Positions 35,318 through 46,943 of a DNA stretch of 64,000 bases are shown here, piece after piece. The translations under genes and the position numbers were made by a program. How positions within the stretch are numbered: position 1 is the stretch's first letter; the number at the start of each line of letters is the position of its first letter. The notes under the pieces are model-generated. The model made no database searches and had not been told where the DNA came from. It saw only the letters and a program-made list of their open reading frames with translations. This stretch comes from Phycisphaerae bacterium (GTDB taxonomy: Bacteria > Planctomycetota > Phycisphaerae > Phycisphaerales > SM1A02), in NCBI GenBank assembly GCA_016795065.1, contig JAEUIU010000068.1, positions 1 to 64,000 on the forward strand. The letters are read 5' to 3'.

Positions 35318-35935
35318 TCAGCTCAACGGCCAGGTGGGATAGCCCTCGGGGGCGATGCCCGGCTTCACGTACATGGCCATCTGGATCATGTCGTGATAGG
35401 TGCCGTCGGTTTCGAGGGCCGAGCGCTGGATGCGGGCCTCTTCGACGAACCCGACGGCGCTGTAGAGGCGATGGGCGTAGACGTTTGCCGGGTAGACCTT
35501 GAGCATGACCTTGGTGATGACCGGGCAGGTCACGGCGAAGTCGAGAAGCGCCTCGAGCATCACCCGCCCGATACCCATCCCGCGCATGTCAGGGTCGGCA
35601 CCCATGCCGACCTCGACTGTATGGGCGATCTTCCGCCGGGAGGCGGTCATGAAGATCGCCATGGCCTTCACCTCGGGTCGGCCGCCGGGAGCCTCGGCAT
35701 CGCGTTCGGCGATGAGGGCGATGGCCGACTCGTGGAAGAGCCAGTCGTTGAGGAGCCGCCGTTCCTCCTCGAGGGGAAAATCGCATTCCTCGGGGGTGCG
35801 AAGGATCCAGGGTGCGTCAGCCGACATGCGCCGGAGGTGAGCGACCACCGCCTCCGCGTCCTCGGGCAGGGCGGTGCGCAGGAGAAGCGACGAGCCTCCC
35901 TTGATCGTGATCCGGCGGGGCTGAATGCTGGCCAT
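35318..35935 (-). CDS. GNAT-family N-acetyltransferase
   Basis: A 205-residue acetyl-CoA-dependent acyltransferase. The start at 35935 (MASIQPRRITIKGG) begins right at the first GNAT strand (LLLRTALPEDAEAVVAHL). The acetyl-CoA pyrophosphate loop is VGMGADPDMRGMGIGRVML (R/Q-x-x-G-x-G/A type), followed by KVMLKVYPANVYAHRLYSAVGF, typical of the C-terminal half of the fold. It resembles YhhY/RimL-like enzymes, but the substrate cannot be inferred. It converges with the beta-lactamase-fold gene across 18 bp and is divergent from the prolyl oligopeptidase gene. Confidence 0.88.
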   Translation of the reverse strand: MASIQPRRITIKGGSSLLLRTALPEDAEAVVAHLRRMSADAPWILRTPEECDFPLEEERRLLNDWLFHESAIALIAERDAEAPGGRPEVKAMAIFMTASRRKIAHTVEVGMGADPDMRGMGIGRVMLEALLDFAVTCPVITKVMLKVYPANVYAHRLYSAVGFVEEARIQRSALETDGTYHDMIQMAMYVKPGIAPEGYPTWPLS

Positions 35936-36082
35936 GGGGCGTGAGCGGGCAAGTGGAAGCGGCGGGGGTGCGGCCGACAGGATGCAACTGCCTTCCTGCT
36001 GCACCGTACACTGCGACTCCGATTCGTGGAGTTTCGGCACCCAGTCGCCGCGCCCCGCACCGATCGCCCCGGAGTCGCTTGC

Positions 36083-38233
<2,151 letters not shown>

Positions 38234-38268
38234 CCGGCGACTGACCGGTCCTTGACAGGCTTTCGACG

Positions 38269-38289
38269 AGGGCCCCGAATTGGGGCCCT
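38269..38289. terminator. Bidirectional terminator hairpin
   Basis: A perfect 8-bp palindromic stem, AGGGCCCC and GGGGCCCT, around GAATT lies between the convergent prolyl oligopeptidase and STAND ATPase genes. Short T-rich DNA follows on the + strand (CTTGTTCGTT). It probably ends transcription from both sides. Confidence 0.75.
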
Positions 38290-38346
38290 TGTTCGTTATG
38301 GAGAAGGCTCTCGAGGAAGGCCGACGGTCAACGGCCATCGCCCCAC

Positions 38347-41300
38347 TCACGCTTCGGCCGGCGCCCAGCCAACGTCCTTGGGGGGCGCGAGGAGCATCTC
38401 GATCTCGCTGTGACGGACATCATCCGGAGGCAGGGCCCCCTGAAGGTGCTTCAGGAATCGAAGGAGTCGCCATGTTGGCGAACGCCAGGCCGTGTTGAGG
38501 GCAGCGATCGAGACCAGGTCGACGACGCGAGCATCTCCGGAAGACCGATCCAAGAGAGCTTGCAGCATGAACGCGAATTGGGGATGCCGGTCGTGGTGGG
38601 CGAGCCAACCCAACGCATGTTGCTGTACGCGAGCAAAAGACTGGTCCCGCTGTTGATCGGGGCCCAATGGCGATGCGAGGCAAAGCCGCAGGATCTTGGC
38701 CGGAACGCCGCCGCCGAGGGAGGAGTGGATCTCAACCCAGGAATGGGCGAGCGCGAGAAGCTCGGACGGTAACCCTTGCGAGCCGTGGCGAGCGCACCAT
38801 GCCACGAGCACGTAACCCGCCTCGGTGGCGCTGGCGTGAAGACGAAGCCAAGCGAGAGCCGAGTCGAGGACCTCCGTGACCTGCTTGTCTTTGGGGACGC
38901 TTGGAACGAGTCGCTCGATGAGCTGAACCAGGACGAAACTTGCCTTCGGCTCCTTGGCATGATGCACGAGCCACCGATGCGCCCACTCCACGGCACGCTG
39001 GAGGGTTGCTGCGTCGAGATCCATCCGGTCGAGGATTCCGCAAAGGAGGAGGCCCGCGTTGGTGTCGCTCCCGTGTGCCTCGAGCCACGGCCAGGCTCTC
39101 TCAAGGATCTTGGGCAGGACCGGCGCTGGCAGGTCCATGCGATCGAGCAGGGCGGTGTAAACGATGATCGCCAGCGGATCCAGTGAATACCGGCTCAGCC
39201 AATCGAGCGCGAGCCAGATGCCCACCTTGTTCGCAGGTCCGTCGAGCTTCGGCCGGGCGAGGAGGGCCGCCAGCATGTGAGCCGAGTGCACGTCCCCCCG
39301 GGCGCGGGCGATGAACCGAAGACACAAGCGAGAGACCTTGGTGAGTTCGTCGCCGCTCAGGTCGTCGCGTTCGATGAGTTGGCGGACGACCCAGTCAGGC
39401 CGTTCGTTGGGCGCTTCGAGCCAGGCGAAGGCGGTCGTCACCATGCGGTCGCGAAGCTCACCAAGCAGGTCGGCTCGTCCGAGCAGCGGCGCCAAGACGA
39501 ATGCAAGTTGCGGAGCCTGCTTGTGCTGCTCGACCCATTGCGCCGCCAAGGCGATGAGGTCCTGACCCTGTCGTCGGTTGAGGCCGCTCCGTTCGAGAAA
39601 CGGCGCAAGCACATGGGCTGCTTCGGCAAGAGTCGGATTCGCCTTCAGCCAAGCCCATGCCTGCTCTCGGGCGGCGGTGGCAGTGTCGGTAGGAAGATCG
39701 ACGCGGGCTAGGAGCGGAGCGAGCAGGTGGGCGCCATCCGCGTCCAATCCCCGGCGCTCTAGGTAAGCAAGGGCCGCTTGCGCTGCGGCGACGACCTGTT
39801 CGCGCTGAAGGTCGTCGCGGTCGAGGATCCCCTTGAGAATGAAGTCGAAGTTGTCAGCAACGGTTGGGCCGGTCATCAGGTCCAAGGCCAGCCGCACGAC
39901 AGCCTCGGATCCTCGTCCCTTCAGCTCCTTTCGCATGAGGAGTCGGCGAACGATAAAGCTCGTGCCCTCGGCCGCAGGAAAGAGTTCGAGCCAACGAATC
40001 GCCAGTCGGACGGCCTGGGAGGCCGACGCCCCCGTGAGTTCGGGGCGTTCCAGGAGTCCGCGCAGGACCCAGCCCGCCTCCTTGGTCTCCGCCGCAACCT
40101 CCAGCCATCGCAACGCCCGCTGGATCGCGGCGTTCGCGTCGACGGGGGAGAGGTCATCGCGCTCGAGGACGCGACGGAAGAGGTAGTCCGCTTGCCGCTC
40201 GGCCGGCGGCGACTTCAGCCACTCCAAGGCCCGGTCAATGGCGATGGCGACCACCTCGGGCGGCACGTCGGACCGCTTCAGGAGTGGTGTCAAGAGATAT
40301 TCCGTCTCGGCGGCTCCGCGATTCCGCTCAATCCAGGCCATCGTCCACTGAATGACGCTCGTTGCATCGGAAGGGCTGAGGTCCCGGCGTCCCAGCACCG
40401 CATGCAGAACGCCGTGCGAGGTGAGTTCGGCATGGAACTGGCGCAGCCACCGCATGGGCATGGTGGCGGCCTCTCGGGCCAGGGCATCGCCAAGATCGTC
40501 TCGCGACAGAAGAGAGGTCAGCACCGGGCCGGCGCTCTGCTGGTCGAGCCGAGTGGAGAGCCACCGGATCGCGATGCGTGCGGCCTCTCGCGCCGAGGTC
40601 GCATCGACCTCGGGGAAGCTCAGGATCGTGTGGAGGGCGTGGTAGGACTCCGGACGTTCGCCGTACATCCGAAGCCACCGAAGGATCGCAGCCGAGAGTG
40701 CGGCGAGGCGCTCGCCGGTGAGGGCGTCCCGAGACCTGAAAGCGGTGATGACGAATTGGGCGTCGAGGCGGTCGCCGTAGCGGGCGAGCCATTCCAACGC
40801 CCAAACCTCCAACTCCGAACAAGTGGCCGGCGCAACCTGAAGCAGCGGTGCCAGGACGAACGATGCCTGAAACTCGCGTCGCCACTCACCCAGCCACTCA
40901 AGGCCAATGGGGATCAACTCCTCGATGACCGCTTCGTTCTGCGAGCGCAACCCGCGGAAAAGAAGATGTCGAGCCTCGAAGCGGTACTTGTGGGCCTGGA
41001 GCCAGGGGCCGACGACGCTGTGCCAGTTCCTGATGGCCGCTTCGGAGGTGATCGAACCGCCCACCATGGCCCCGAGCGCATAGGAGCCGGCATCCGTCTC
41101 CTCTGTCGAGAACATCGCGCCCAATTCGTTGGCGCGCAGGTCGATCCAAGACCTGACCGCCTTGCTGAGGGCGTCACTCTTCGGCCCTGACAGTCCTCCG
41201 GCAATGCGAGTCAGATTGCGGCCCAGTCGCCCCATGCTGCGGGCCGACGCCAATCCGGGCGAGAGCACGGCCAGGAACTCCGGGCTGCGGAGGCGATCGA

Positions 41301-42924
41301 GCTCGAAGGCAGCCTGATCGACGATCTCGTCGGCAACGACATCATGCACGACGGCAAGCGCCGACCCGTCGTTCTCAAGCCACCCCACTGCCTGGAGGGT
41401 TCCCACGATCCGATGCGCCGCATCCGCGGGCGCGTTCAGGGTCTTGAGGGCCGCCGCACCGGCGCCGACAAGTCGAGCGTGATCGTCCGGCGCGCAACAG
41501 AGGATCGCCGCGGCGGCCGTCAGGTGCGGCGGCACTCCGACCGATTCCCACATGCTCCTCCCCCGAGGGACGAGGAGCTGGTCCTCGGCCAAGCGACGAC
41601 GGAGCCAGTGTCCCAGGTCGCCGGTGCGGACGGCACTGAGGGTGTTCCGCTGAAGCGTGCCGGCAACGGCCAGCAGTTCCAACTGTTGGGCGACCAGGAG
41701 TGCGATGATCGGGCGTCGGCCGCAGAGCCGTCGGAGCTCCGATTCGCCGAGGATCTCCATGGCGCGCGGGGCCGAGTGTGCCGCGACGTAGCGGGAGAGT
41801 CGATCCGCCTCGTTCTGCTGCATCTCCAGTCGAACCGTCTCGAAGCAAGCCTCGCGCTCCACATCGGAGACGAGTAGAAACCCCGGGCGAGCATTGGCGA
41901 TGATCCCGAACCGGATGTTCCGCTGGGCGCAGGTGCGAATGAGATGGCGCTGCAAGGCGCCGATGTCCAACGAGTCCCGCATCTGGTCGAGGTACTCGAT
42001 GGCCACCATCGTTTTTCCCCGGTCGAGTGCGAGGACCGCCTCGATCAGCCGCTCCGCGGTGACGACCGGTTGGCCGGGAAGGGCGTAGAGCACCCGCCAG
42101 CCATCCTGTTCGGCCAGTTGGGCGGTCTCGTAGGTGGTGCGCGTCTTGCCCACCCCGCCCGCTCCGACCAGGAGGATGCCGCGCCCATCGTCGCTGGTCT
42201 CCATGCGACGAAGCAGCTCGCGCGGATGGCAGGGGTGGTCCGCCGGAGGGGCCTGAAAGGGGAGGTTGTCGGAGGAGAGGAAGCGACGAAACCCCCCCAG
42301 TCCCGCTCGGTAGTCCTCGAGCGAGAGGACATTGGACAGGGCTATCTCGCTCCGCGCTCCGCCGCTGAGCAACTCCCGCAGGTGACTCAGCCGCAGGCAA
42401 AGCTGAACGGCGCTCTCGAACTCGAACTCCGGGAAGCGGCCGTGTTCGGCAAGGGATTGGAGATGTCGGAGTTGGTTCGCACGCTGGTGCCGGGTCGCGT
42501 CCGTCAGCGGCGTATCGGGTCTGGCCTGCGGTCCCGCGCGGGCGATGATCAGCCGCTTGCGGTGGTACACGGCCAGCCAAGCCTCCCATTGGGTGTAGCT
42601 CCACTGCTGAAGCTGCGTGAGGTCCCGCCCCAGGGCTTCAGGCAGCTTCGGAAGGGTCTCGACGAGGTCCTTGAGCATGAGGGACGTGGGGAGGCCGCCG
42701 TCCTCCTCGTTTCCCGTGCGGTCGCCGACCAGGTGAACCACGGCGTCGCACGCCTGGATGTACTCCGAGAGCTTGACCAATGTGCTTCGGCCGAGGGCCA
42801 GAAACGTCTCTTGAACCTCGATCCGAACGCCTGGCCAATTCAGCGACCTGTGCGCCTCATCGCGATACGACCTGAATTCGTCGGTCACGGCGGAGATGAA
42901 GAGCTGGATCGTCGACTTGGGCAT
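38347..42924 (-). CDS. DUF4062-STAND ATPase with about 20 C-terminal helical repeats; candidate NLR-like sensor
   Basis: A 1,525-residue soluble protein. Residues 1-130 match DUF4062: IQLFISAVTDEFRSYRDEA, VQETF, KLSEYIQACDAVVHLVGD, then SYTQWEAWLAVYHRKRL. Residues about 240-540 form a P-loop STAND-type ATPase with Walker A GAGGVGKT (254-261) and a Walker-B-like strand TMVAIEYLD (305-313), followed by winged-helix-like segments. From about 625 to 1500 run about 20 degenerate units of about 38 residues, consensus xxVLxxLLxRxDLxxxxxxxAxxxALxWL. This N-effector, central NTPase, C-repeat order is that of NLR-like proteins including bacterial antiviral STAND systems. GTG (43083) and ATG (42987) starts upstream are possible; 42924 begins right at the domain. 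It is a single-gene unit between terminators. Function is inferred, not shown. Confidence 0.85.
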   Translation of the reverse strand: MPKSTIQLFISAVTDEFRSYRDEAHRSLNWPGVRIEVQETFLALGRSTLVKLSEYIQACDAVVHLVGDRTGNEEDGGLPTSLMLKDLVETLPKLPEALGRDLTQLQQWSYTQWEAWLAVYHRKRLIIARAGPQARPDTPLTDATRHQRANQLRHLQSLAEHGRFPEFEFESAVQLCLRLSHLRELLSGGARSEIALSNVLSLEDYRAGLGGFRRFLSSDNLPFQAPPADHPCHPRELLRRMETSDDGRGILLVGAGGVGKTRTTYETAQLAEQDGWRVLYALPGQPVVTAERLIEAVLALDRGKTMVAIEYLDQMRDSLDIGALQRHLIRTCAQRNIRFGIIANARPGFLLVSDVEREACFETVRLEMQQNEADRLSRYVAAHSAPRAMEILGESELRRLCGRRPIIALLVAQQLELLAVAGTLQRNTLSAVRTGDLGHWLRRRLAEDQLLVPRGRSMWESVGVPPHLTAAAAILCCAPDDHARLVGAGAAALKTLNAPADAAHRIVGTLQAVGWLENDGSALAVVHDVVADEIVDQAAFELDRLRSPEFLAVLSPGLASARSMGRLGRNLTRIAGGLSGPKSDALSKAVRSWIDLRANELGAMFSTEETDAGSYALGAMVGGSITSEAAIRNWHSVVGPWLQAHKYRFEARHLLFRGLRSQNEAVIEELIPIGLEWLGEWRREFQASFVLAPLLQVAPATCSELEVWALEWLARYGDRLDAQFVITAFRSRDALTGERLAALSAAILRWLRMYGERPESYHALHTILSFPEVDATSAREAARIAIRWLSTRLDQQSAGPVLTSLLSRDDLGDALAREAATMPMRWLRQFHAELTSHGVLHAVLGRRDLSPSDATSVIQWTMAWIERNRGAAETEYLLTPLLKRSDVPPEVVAIAIDRALEWLKSPPAERQADYLFRRVLERDDLSPVDANAAIQRALRWLEVAAETKEAGWVLRGLLERPELTGASASQAVRLAIRWLELFPAAEGTSFIVRRLLMRKELKGRGSEAVVRLALDLMTGPTVADNFDFILKGILDRDDLQREQVVAAAQAALAYLERRGLDADGAHLLAPLLARVDLPTDTATAAREQAWAWLKANPTLAEAAHVLAPFLERSGLNRRQGQDLIALAAQWVEQHKQAPQLAFVLAPLLGRADLLGELRDRMVTTAFAWLEAPNERPDWVVRQLIERDDLSGDELTKVSRLCLRFIARARGDVHSAHMLAALLARPKLDGPANKVGIWLALDWLSRYSLDPLAIIVYTALLDRMDLPAPVLPKILERAWPWLEAHGSDTNAGLLLCGILDRMDLDAATLQRAVEWAHRWLVHHAKEPKASFVLVQLIERLVPSVPKDKQVTEVLDSALAWLRLHASATEAGYVLVAWCARHGSQGLPSELLALAHSWVEIHSSLGGGVPAKILRLCLASPLGPDQQRDQSFARVQQHALGWLAHHDRHPQFAFMLQALLDRSSGDARVVDLVSIAALNTAWRSPTWRLLRFLKHLQGALPPDDVRHSEIEMLLAPPKDVGWAPAEA

Positions 42925-43106
42925 GGGAGGGCAGAGGACATTCGGCCAAGCGATTCCGGCCTTCTCCACAAGCGGAGATCTCGCCATGAAGATCGAGTTG
43001 AGCGAGTCGATCGGCCTGCATCTCGCCTCCACGCCGTCTCGAGCTTCTGCAGAGTGGGACCGCTCCTCGCCGAACCTCGCCACAACGGCCGGCGGAAGGC
43101 GGTTGC

Positions 43107-43135
43107 ATTATGGGCAGCCTCGGCACGCGGGGCAA
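43107..43135 (-). promoter_or_regulatory. Putative sigma-70-like promoter of the STAND gene
   Basis: On the minus strand TTGCCC (-35, four of six consensus bases) and CATAAT (-10, five of six) are separated by exactly 17 bp. It lies just downstream of the preceding gene's terminator and points at the STAND gene. The AT-rich -10 stands out in this GC-rich sequence. Planctomycete promoter consensus is not well known, so this is tentative. Confidence 0.4.
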
Positions 43136-43192
43136 CACTTCGATCGACGGAGGCGAATGGGCCTCTCGATTGGACCTTCCAGAACAACACAA

Positions 43193-43218
43193 CAGCCCGC
43201 GGATCGCTCCGCGGGCTG
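43193..43218 (-). terminator. Rho-independent terminator of the FG-GAP gene
   Basis: A perfect 10-bp stem (CAGCCCGCGG and CCGCGGGCTG) with a 6-base loop. On the minus strand it is followed by the T-rich TTGTGTTGTTCT. It begins about 50 bp after the stop of the leftward FG-GAP gene. Confidence 0.8.
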
Positions 43219-43270
43219 CTGCTTCCTGATCTGACCAGAGAGATGGCGAGGCTGGACACCCCGCACGAAC

Positions 43271-45712
43271 TCAGCTCCAACTGCCGATCAGAAGGGCCAG
43301 GTCAACCGCATCGGTGGTTCCGTCGCCGTTGATGTCGCCGAGCCCCGCTCCTCCCCACGCCCCGATCAGGATCGCCAGATCCACTGCGTTGACCACACCG
43401 TCGCCGTTGAGGTCGGCGGGGTTGGCCGGCGGCATGCAGCTCTCGTTGAGGAGAAGCGTCACGTCGTTGGAGAGGGCGTTGGTCACTGCCAGATCAAGCG
43501 TCGTGTCGCCGTTCAGCTCGGCGGCAATGAGCGTTTCGGGCGACGTGCCAACCGGCACCAGTGTGGCTGGGCCGTAGACGCCGGTGCCCGAGTTGGCCAG
43601 GATCGACAGGTCGTTGGAGTCGGTGTTCCGGGTGATCGCGTCGAGGTCGCCGTCGCAATCGAGGTCGGCAAGGATGACCTTCGAAGTGTCAGCGCCATCG
43701 GTCTTGTAGATCTTCGAGATCTCGAAGCCCTTCGGCCCGGCGAACAGGACATTGATGCTGTCCAAGCCCGGCACGTCGCCGTTCGTAGCCGCAACGAGCT
43801 CGCTCTGGCCGTCACCGTTCAGGTCGCCCGAAGTCAGGCCGTCAGGACGGATCTGGTCGTTGAGGAGGACCGAGCCGGCCGCGACGTAACCGCCGCGACT
43901 GAGGCTGAAGAGCGAGATCGAGCGGTCATCGTGGCTCGCAACCGCGAGTTCAAGGCCGCGGGCCGGGCTCCACTCGCCGAAGGTGATGCCACGCGGATCG
44001 ACGCCGGTGGCGATGGTCTGGGTGACGAAGCTGAACGCGCCGCTGTTGCGAACGAATGTGGCAGTGTTTGAGTCGCGGTTGACGACCGCAAGGTCGAGCG
44101 TGCCGTTGCCGTCGACGTCTGCAGCGATCATGTCGCGGGGGTTGATGCCGACCGAGACCGAGCCGGCCGCGGTAAAGGTGCCCAACACGTTGGCGAAGAA
44201 AGCGATGAGCTGGGTCTGCTTGTAGACGATGGCCATGTCGGCGTCGCCATCGCCATCGAGGTCGCCGGCGATGAGGGCGCCTGGGCTCGCCGATGACGCG
44301 AGTTCGACCGTGGGGCCGAGCTCGAAGTGCCCGCTGCCGTCGTTGACGAGAAGTTGGATCACGTCAGGGGCGTCGACGGCCACGGCGAGGTCGTTGTCGC
44401 CGTCGTCATCGAAGTCGATGGCCGCGATGCCGTCGGGATTGGCGCCGGCCAGCAGCGAGCTTGCCGCGAAGGAATAGCTGCCTTCGGGGCCCGGGTTGCC
44501 CCCGGCCAGGATGCAGTCGATGCAGTTGGGATTCTCGCCTGGCTCGCACACCAGGTCGCCGCACACGATGCCGCCGCCGCCGCCGGTGCCGCAGCCCATG
44601 AGCGTGATCGTGATCGTGTTGCTGGTCGTGTTCGGGACCGCGACGTCGAGATCGGTATCGGTGTCGGCATTGCCGATCGCCAGTCCGCTCGGGTCGATGT
44701 CGGTCGCAGCCATGACGGGGGCCAGGAAAGTCCCGTCACCGTTGTTCCCGAGGAGTCCGACCGAGTTGGAATCGACGTTGACCACCGCAATGTCCAGGTC
44801 GCCGTCGCATTCGAGGTCGCCGAGCTTGATCCACGTCGCTCCCGCGCCGCCGCTTGAGTAGCTCACTGGCGTGGCGAAGCCGCCCGCGATGCCGCGGAAG
44901 ATGACCACGCCGCCGGTCACGCCGGCGTTGGCCGCCGCGGCGATGTCCACGAGGCCGTCCCCGTTGAGGTCGCCTGCTGCGAGGCCGTCCGGACGGGCCA
45001 CGCCGTTCATGTCGAGGGTCATCGACGCGGTGAAGGTGTTGGCGCTGTTGGTGTAGATCTCGATGAGACGGTCGTCGTGGCTGCCCACGGCGAGGTCGAG
45101 GTCGCTGTCGCCATCGATGTTCAGGAATGCGACGCCGCGCGGTTCGCCGGCCACGTCGAAACTCGTCACCGAGTAGCCGATCGTCTCGCGGCGAAGGACG
45201 CTCACGGTGTCCTCGGCTCGGTTGGCGACGACCAGATCGATGTCGCCATCGTTGTCCATGTCGCCGGCGGTGATGCCGACGCTCTCCTCGCCGGTGTGAT
45301 AGGCGCCGATCGTCGAGAACTCACCGAAGCCGTTGTTGCGGAGGACGAGCACGTCGCTCAGGTTGGTGCGGCAGACAGCCAGATCAAGGTCACCATCGCC
45401 ATCGGCGTCGTAGGCTGCGAGGTCGCCCGCGCCGGTGCCCGAGCCGATCAGGAAGGAGGTGCCGAGGACGTAGCTCCCGATGCCGTTCCCGACCAGGAGT
45501 TGGATCCGGTCCGGGTCGTCGGCCGAGGTCGCAATGTCCGGGAAGCCGTCGCCGGTGAAGTCGCCGATGGCGACGCCGTCGGGCCCGTTTCCGGTGGTCA
45601 GGGTCATCGAGGACCCGATGCTGATCTGGGCCTGAACGGCGGATGCGAAGGTGAGAACAAAGGCCACAGCGGCAAGGCGCTCTGGCCAACGGCGGGTTGG
45701 CTCTGACATCAT
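43271..45712 (-). CDS. Secreted FG-GAP/VCBS protein with internal duplication and dockerin-like tail
   Basis: An 813-residue exported protein (signal LAAVAFVLTFASAVQA). It is built of two homologous halves of FG-GAP/VCBS units. The first half opens GNGPDGVAIGDFTGDGFPDI and the second GANPDGIAAIDFDDDGDNDL; both continue with DPDRIQLLV / APDVIQLLV and a block containing HDDR. They are joined by a Cys-rich linker (CGDLVCEPGENPNCIDC) resembling the Cys/Gly-Asp motif found between repeats in other secreted proteins. The tail has two dockerin-like repeats, DLNGDGVVNAVDLAILIGAWG and DINGDGTTDAVDLALLIGSWS, the second being the last residues of the protein. ATG at 45709 is an equally good start. Confidence 0.88.
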   Translation of the reverse strand: MMSEPTRRWPERLAAVAFVLTFASAVQAQISIGSSMTLTTGNGPDGVAIGDFTGDGFPDIATSADDPDRIQLLVGNGIGSYVLGTSFLIGSGTGAGDLAAYDADGDGDLDLAVCRTNLSDVLVLRNNGFGEFSTIGAYHTGEESVGITAGDMDNDGDIDLVVANRAEDTVSVLRRETIGYSVTSFDVAGEPRGVAFLNIDGDSDLDLAVGSHDDRLIEIYTNSANTFTASMTLDMNGVARPDGLAAGDLNGDGLVDIAAAANAGVTGGVVIFRGIAGGFATPVSYSSGGAGATWIKLGDLECDGDLDIAVVNVDSNSVGLLGNNGDGTFLAPVMAATDIDPSGLAIGNADTDTDLDVAVPNTTSNTITITLMGCGTGGGGGIVCGDLVCEPGENPNCIDCILAGGNPGPEGSYSFAASSLLAGANPDGIAAIDFDDDGDNDLAVAVDAPDVIQLLVNDGSGHFELGPTVELASSASPGALIAGDLDGDGDADMAIVYKQTQLIAFFANVLGTFTAAGSVSVGINPRDMIAADVDGNGTLDLAVVNRDSNTATFVRNSGAFSFVTQTIATGVDPRGITFGEWSPARGLELAVASHDDRSISLFSLSRGGYVAAGSVLLNDQIRPDGLTSGDLNGDGQSELVAATNGDVPGLDSINVLFAGPKGFEISKIYKTDGADTSKVILADLDCDGDLDAITRNTDSNDLSILANSGTGVYGPATLVPVGTSPETLIAAELNGDTTLDLAVTNALSNDVTLLLNESCMPPANPADLNGDGVVNAVDLAILIGAWGGAGLGDINGDGTTDAVDLALLIGSWS

Positions 45713-45833
45713 GGGTGTAGTCCGAGGTGTGGCGACTCATCCCGAGCCGCGTGTGTGCGGAAGGAGAGTCACGCCCCATGCTGCAGATACAACACGCCGT
45801 CAACTTCTGCTTCGAGCCGCCGATATCCCGTGT

Positions 45834-46943
45834 TCAGGCGGCCTGTCTCGCCAGCGGGCGGGATGGGGCCTTGGCTGGAGGCCGTGGGGTCGCGGCTTGG
45901 CCTGGCTTCTCACTGCTCGCCGTTTTCCCCTGCAGCGTTCGGACCGAGCCGATGCTTTCCGATACCTGTTCGGTGTTGTGCCGAACGTCGGCGATGCTGG
46001 CCGCGATTCCCTGCGTGGCGGAGGCCTGATCGGCGACGGCCCGCGAGATCGTCGCCGCACTCTGTGAGACGCGCTCGGCCGACGTGTTGACGTCGCCGAT
46101 CAATGTCACCACTTGCTGAAGGATGCCGCGCATCGCGCTGATCTGTTCGCCAATCTGACCGCTTGCCTTGGACACGCTTTGCGAAAGATCCTGAACCTCG
46201 CGGGCCACGATCGCGAAGCCGCGCCCTGCCTCGCCAGCCCGTGCCGCTTCGATACTCGCGTTCAACGCCAGAAGATGGGTCTGTTCGGCGATGGTGCTGA
46301 TCACGGCGATGATCTTGCTGACCGCCTGGGCCGAGGTTCCCAGTTGTCCCACCGCGGCAGTTGCTTCGGCGGCCTTCTCTACGACGGTCTGGCTCTCGCG
46401 CGAGGAATCCTGCACTTGGCTCACGATCTCGCGACCTTCCTCATCCAACTGCTCGCAGGCCATGGCCACGGTCCCGACCGAGCTTGCCGTATTGCGGGCG
46501 AGCGTTCCGATCTCGGCAAGCTGTCGCGAGTTCTCGCGCATCTTCCGACCGGCCTCGTTGATCACAAGCGAACTCTGACGGAAGCCACCATGAAGTCCAC
46601 GCAAGAGAATCGGGCGATGGAACTGTTCGCGGCTGCAATGGGCCATGGCGGCCGACGCCTCCCGCACGAAGGCGTCGGACATGTCCAGCAGGTGGTTGAT
46701 GGCAACTCCCATGCGGCCGAGATCGGTACTCGCATCGAGGACCATGATGCGGGCCTCGGCGTCGCCACGCGACGCTCGCTCGCAGACATCGATGATCTCG
46801 GCGGTGAGTTGGGCGTCGCTCTTTGTCCGCGGGCGACGGTCTCGCAACCCGGGGATGAGTGCGATGGCCTTGGCGAAGGCACCGCGAAAGGGGGTGAGAA
46901 GCGAGTCGGCGAGTCGAGCGAAGAGGGGCCGGAGAGATGTCAT
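45834..46943 (-). CDS. Soluble methyl-accepting chemotaxis protein (signalling half of an Aer-like receptor)
   Basis: A 369-residue MCP without a clear transmembrane helix. The cytoplasmic coiled coil contains the highly conserved hairpin tip ([21 protein letters not shown] followed by [14 protein letters not shown]), which binds CheA/CheW. The N-terminal part (1-110) is helical and may interact with the sensor. Its start overlaps the stop of the upstream PAS gene by four bases (ATGA), so the pair is translationally coupled and likely makes one split receptor. The C-terminal tail is Pro/Ala-rich; no CheR-docking pentapeptide is seen. No che genes are in the window. Confidence 0.9.
   Translation of the reverse strand: MTSLRPLFARLADSLLTPFRGAFAKAIALIPGLRDRRPRTKSDAQLTAEIIDVCERASRGDAEARIMVLDASTDLGRMGVAINHLLDMSDAFVREASAAMAHCSREQFHRPILLRGLHGGFRQSSLVINEAGRKMRENSRQLAEIGTLARNTASSVGTVAMACEQLDEEGREIVSQVQDSSRESQTVVEKAAEATAAVGQLGTSAQAVSKIIAVISTIAEQTHLLALNASIEAARAGEAGRGFAIVAREVQDLSQSVSKASGQIGEQISAMRGILQQVVTLIGDVNTSAERVSQSAATISRAVADQASATQGIAASIADVRHNTEQVSESIGSVRTLQGKTASSEKPGQAATPRPPAKAPSRPLARQAA

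Larger units (their letters stand above)
42925..43270. other. Intergenic region upstream of the STAND gene
   Basis: A 346-bp spacer between two leftward genes. It contains the terminator of the upstream FG-GAP gene (43193-43218) and a plausible sigma-70-type promoter for the STAND gene (43107-43135). The remainder is an in-frame but domain-less extension of the STAND reading frame, or its untranslated leader. Confidence 0.55.

Noticed and set aside
43193..43218. Transposon end or MITE (shares AGCCCG with the palindrome at 51052)
   Set aside because: The short perfect stem followed by a T-rich stretch at a gene's 3' end is better explained as an intrinsic terminator.
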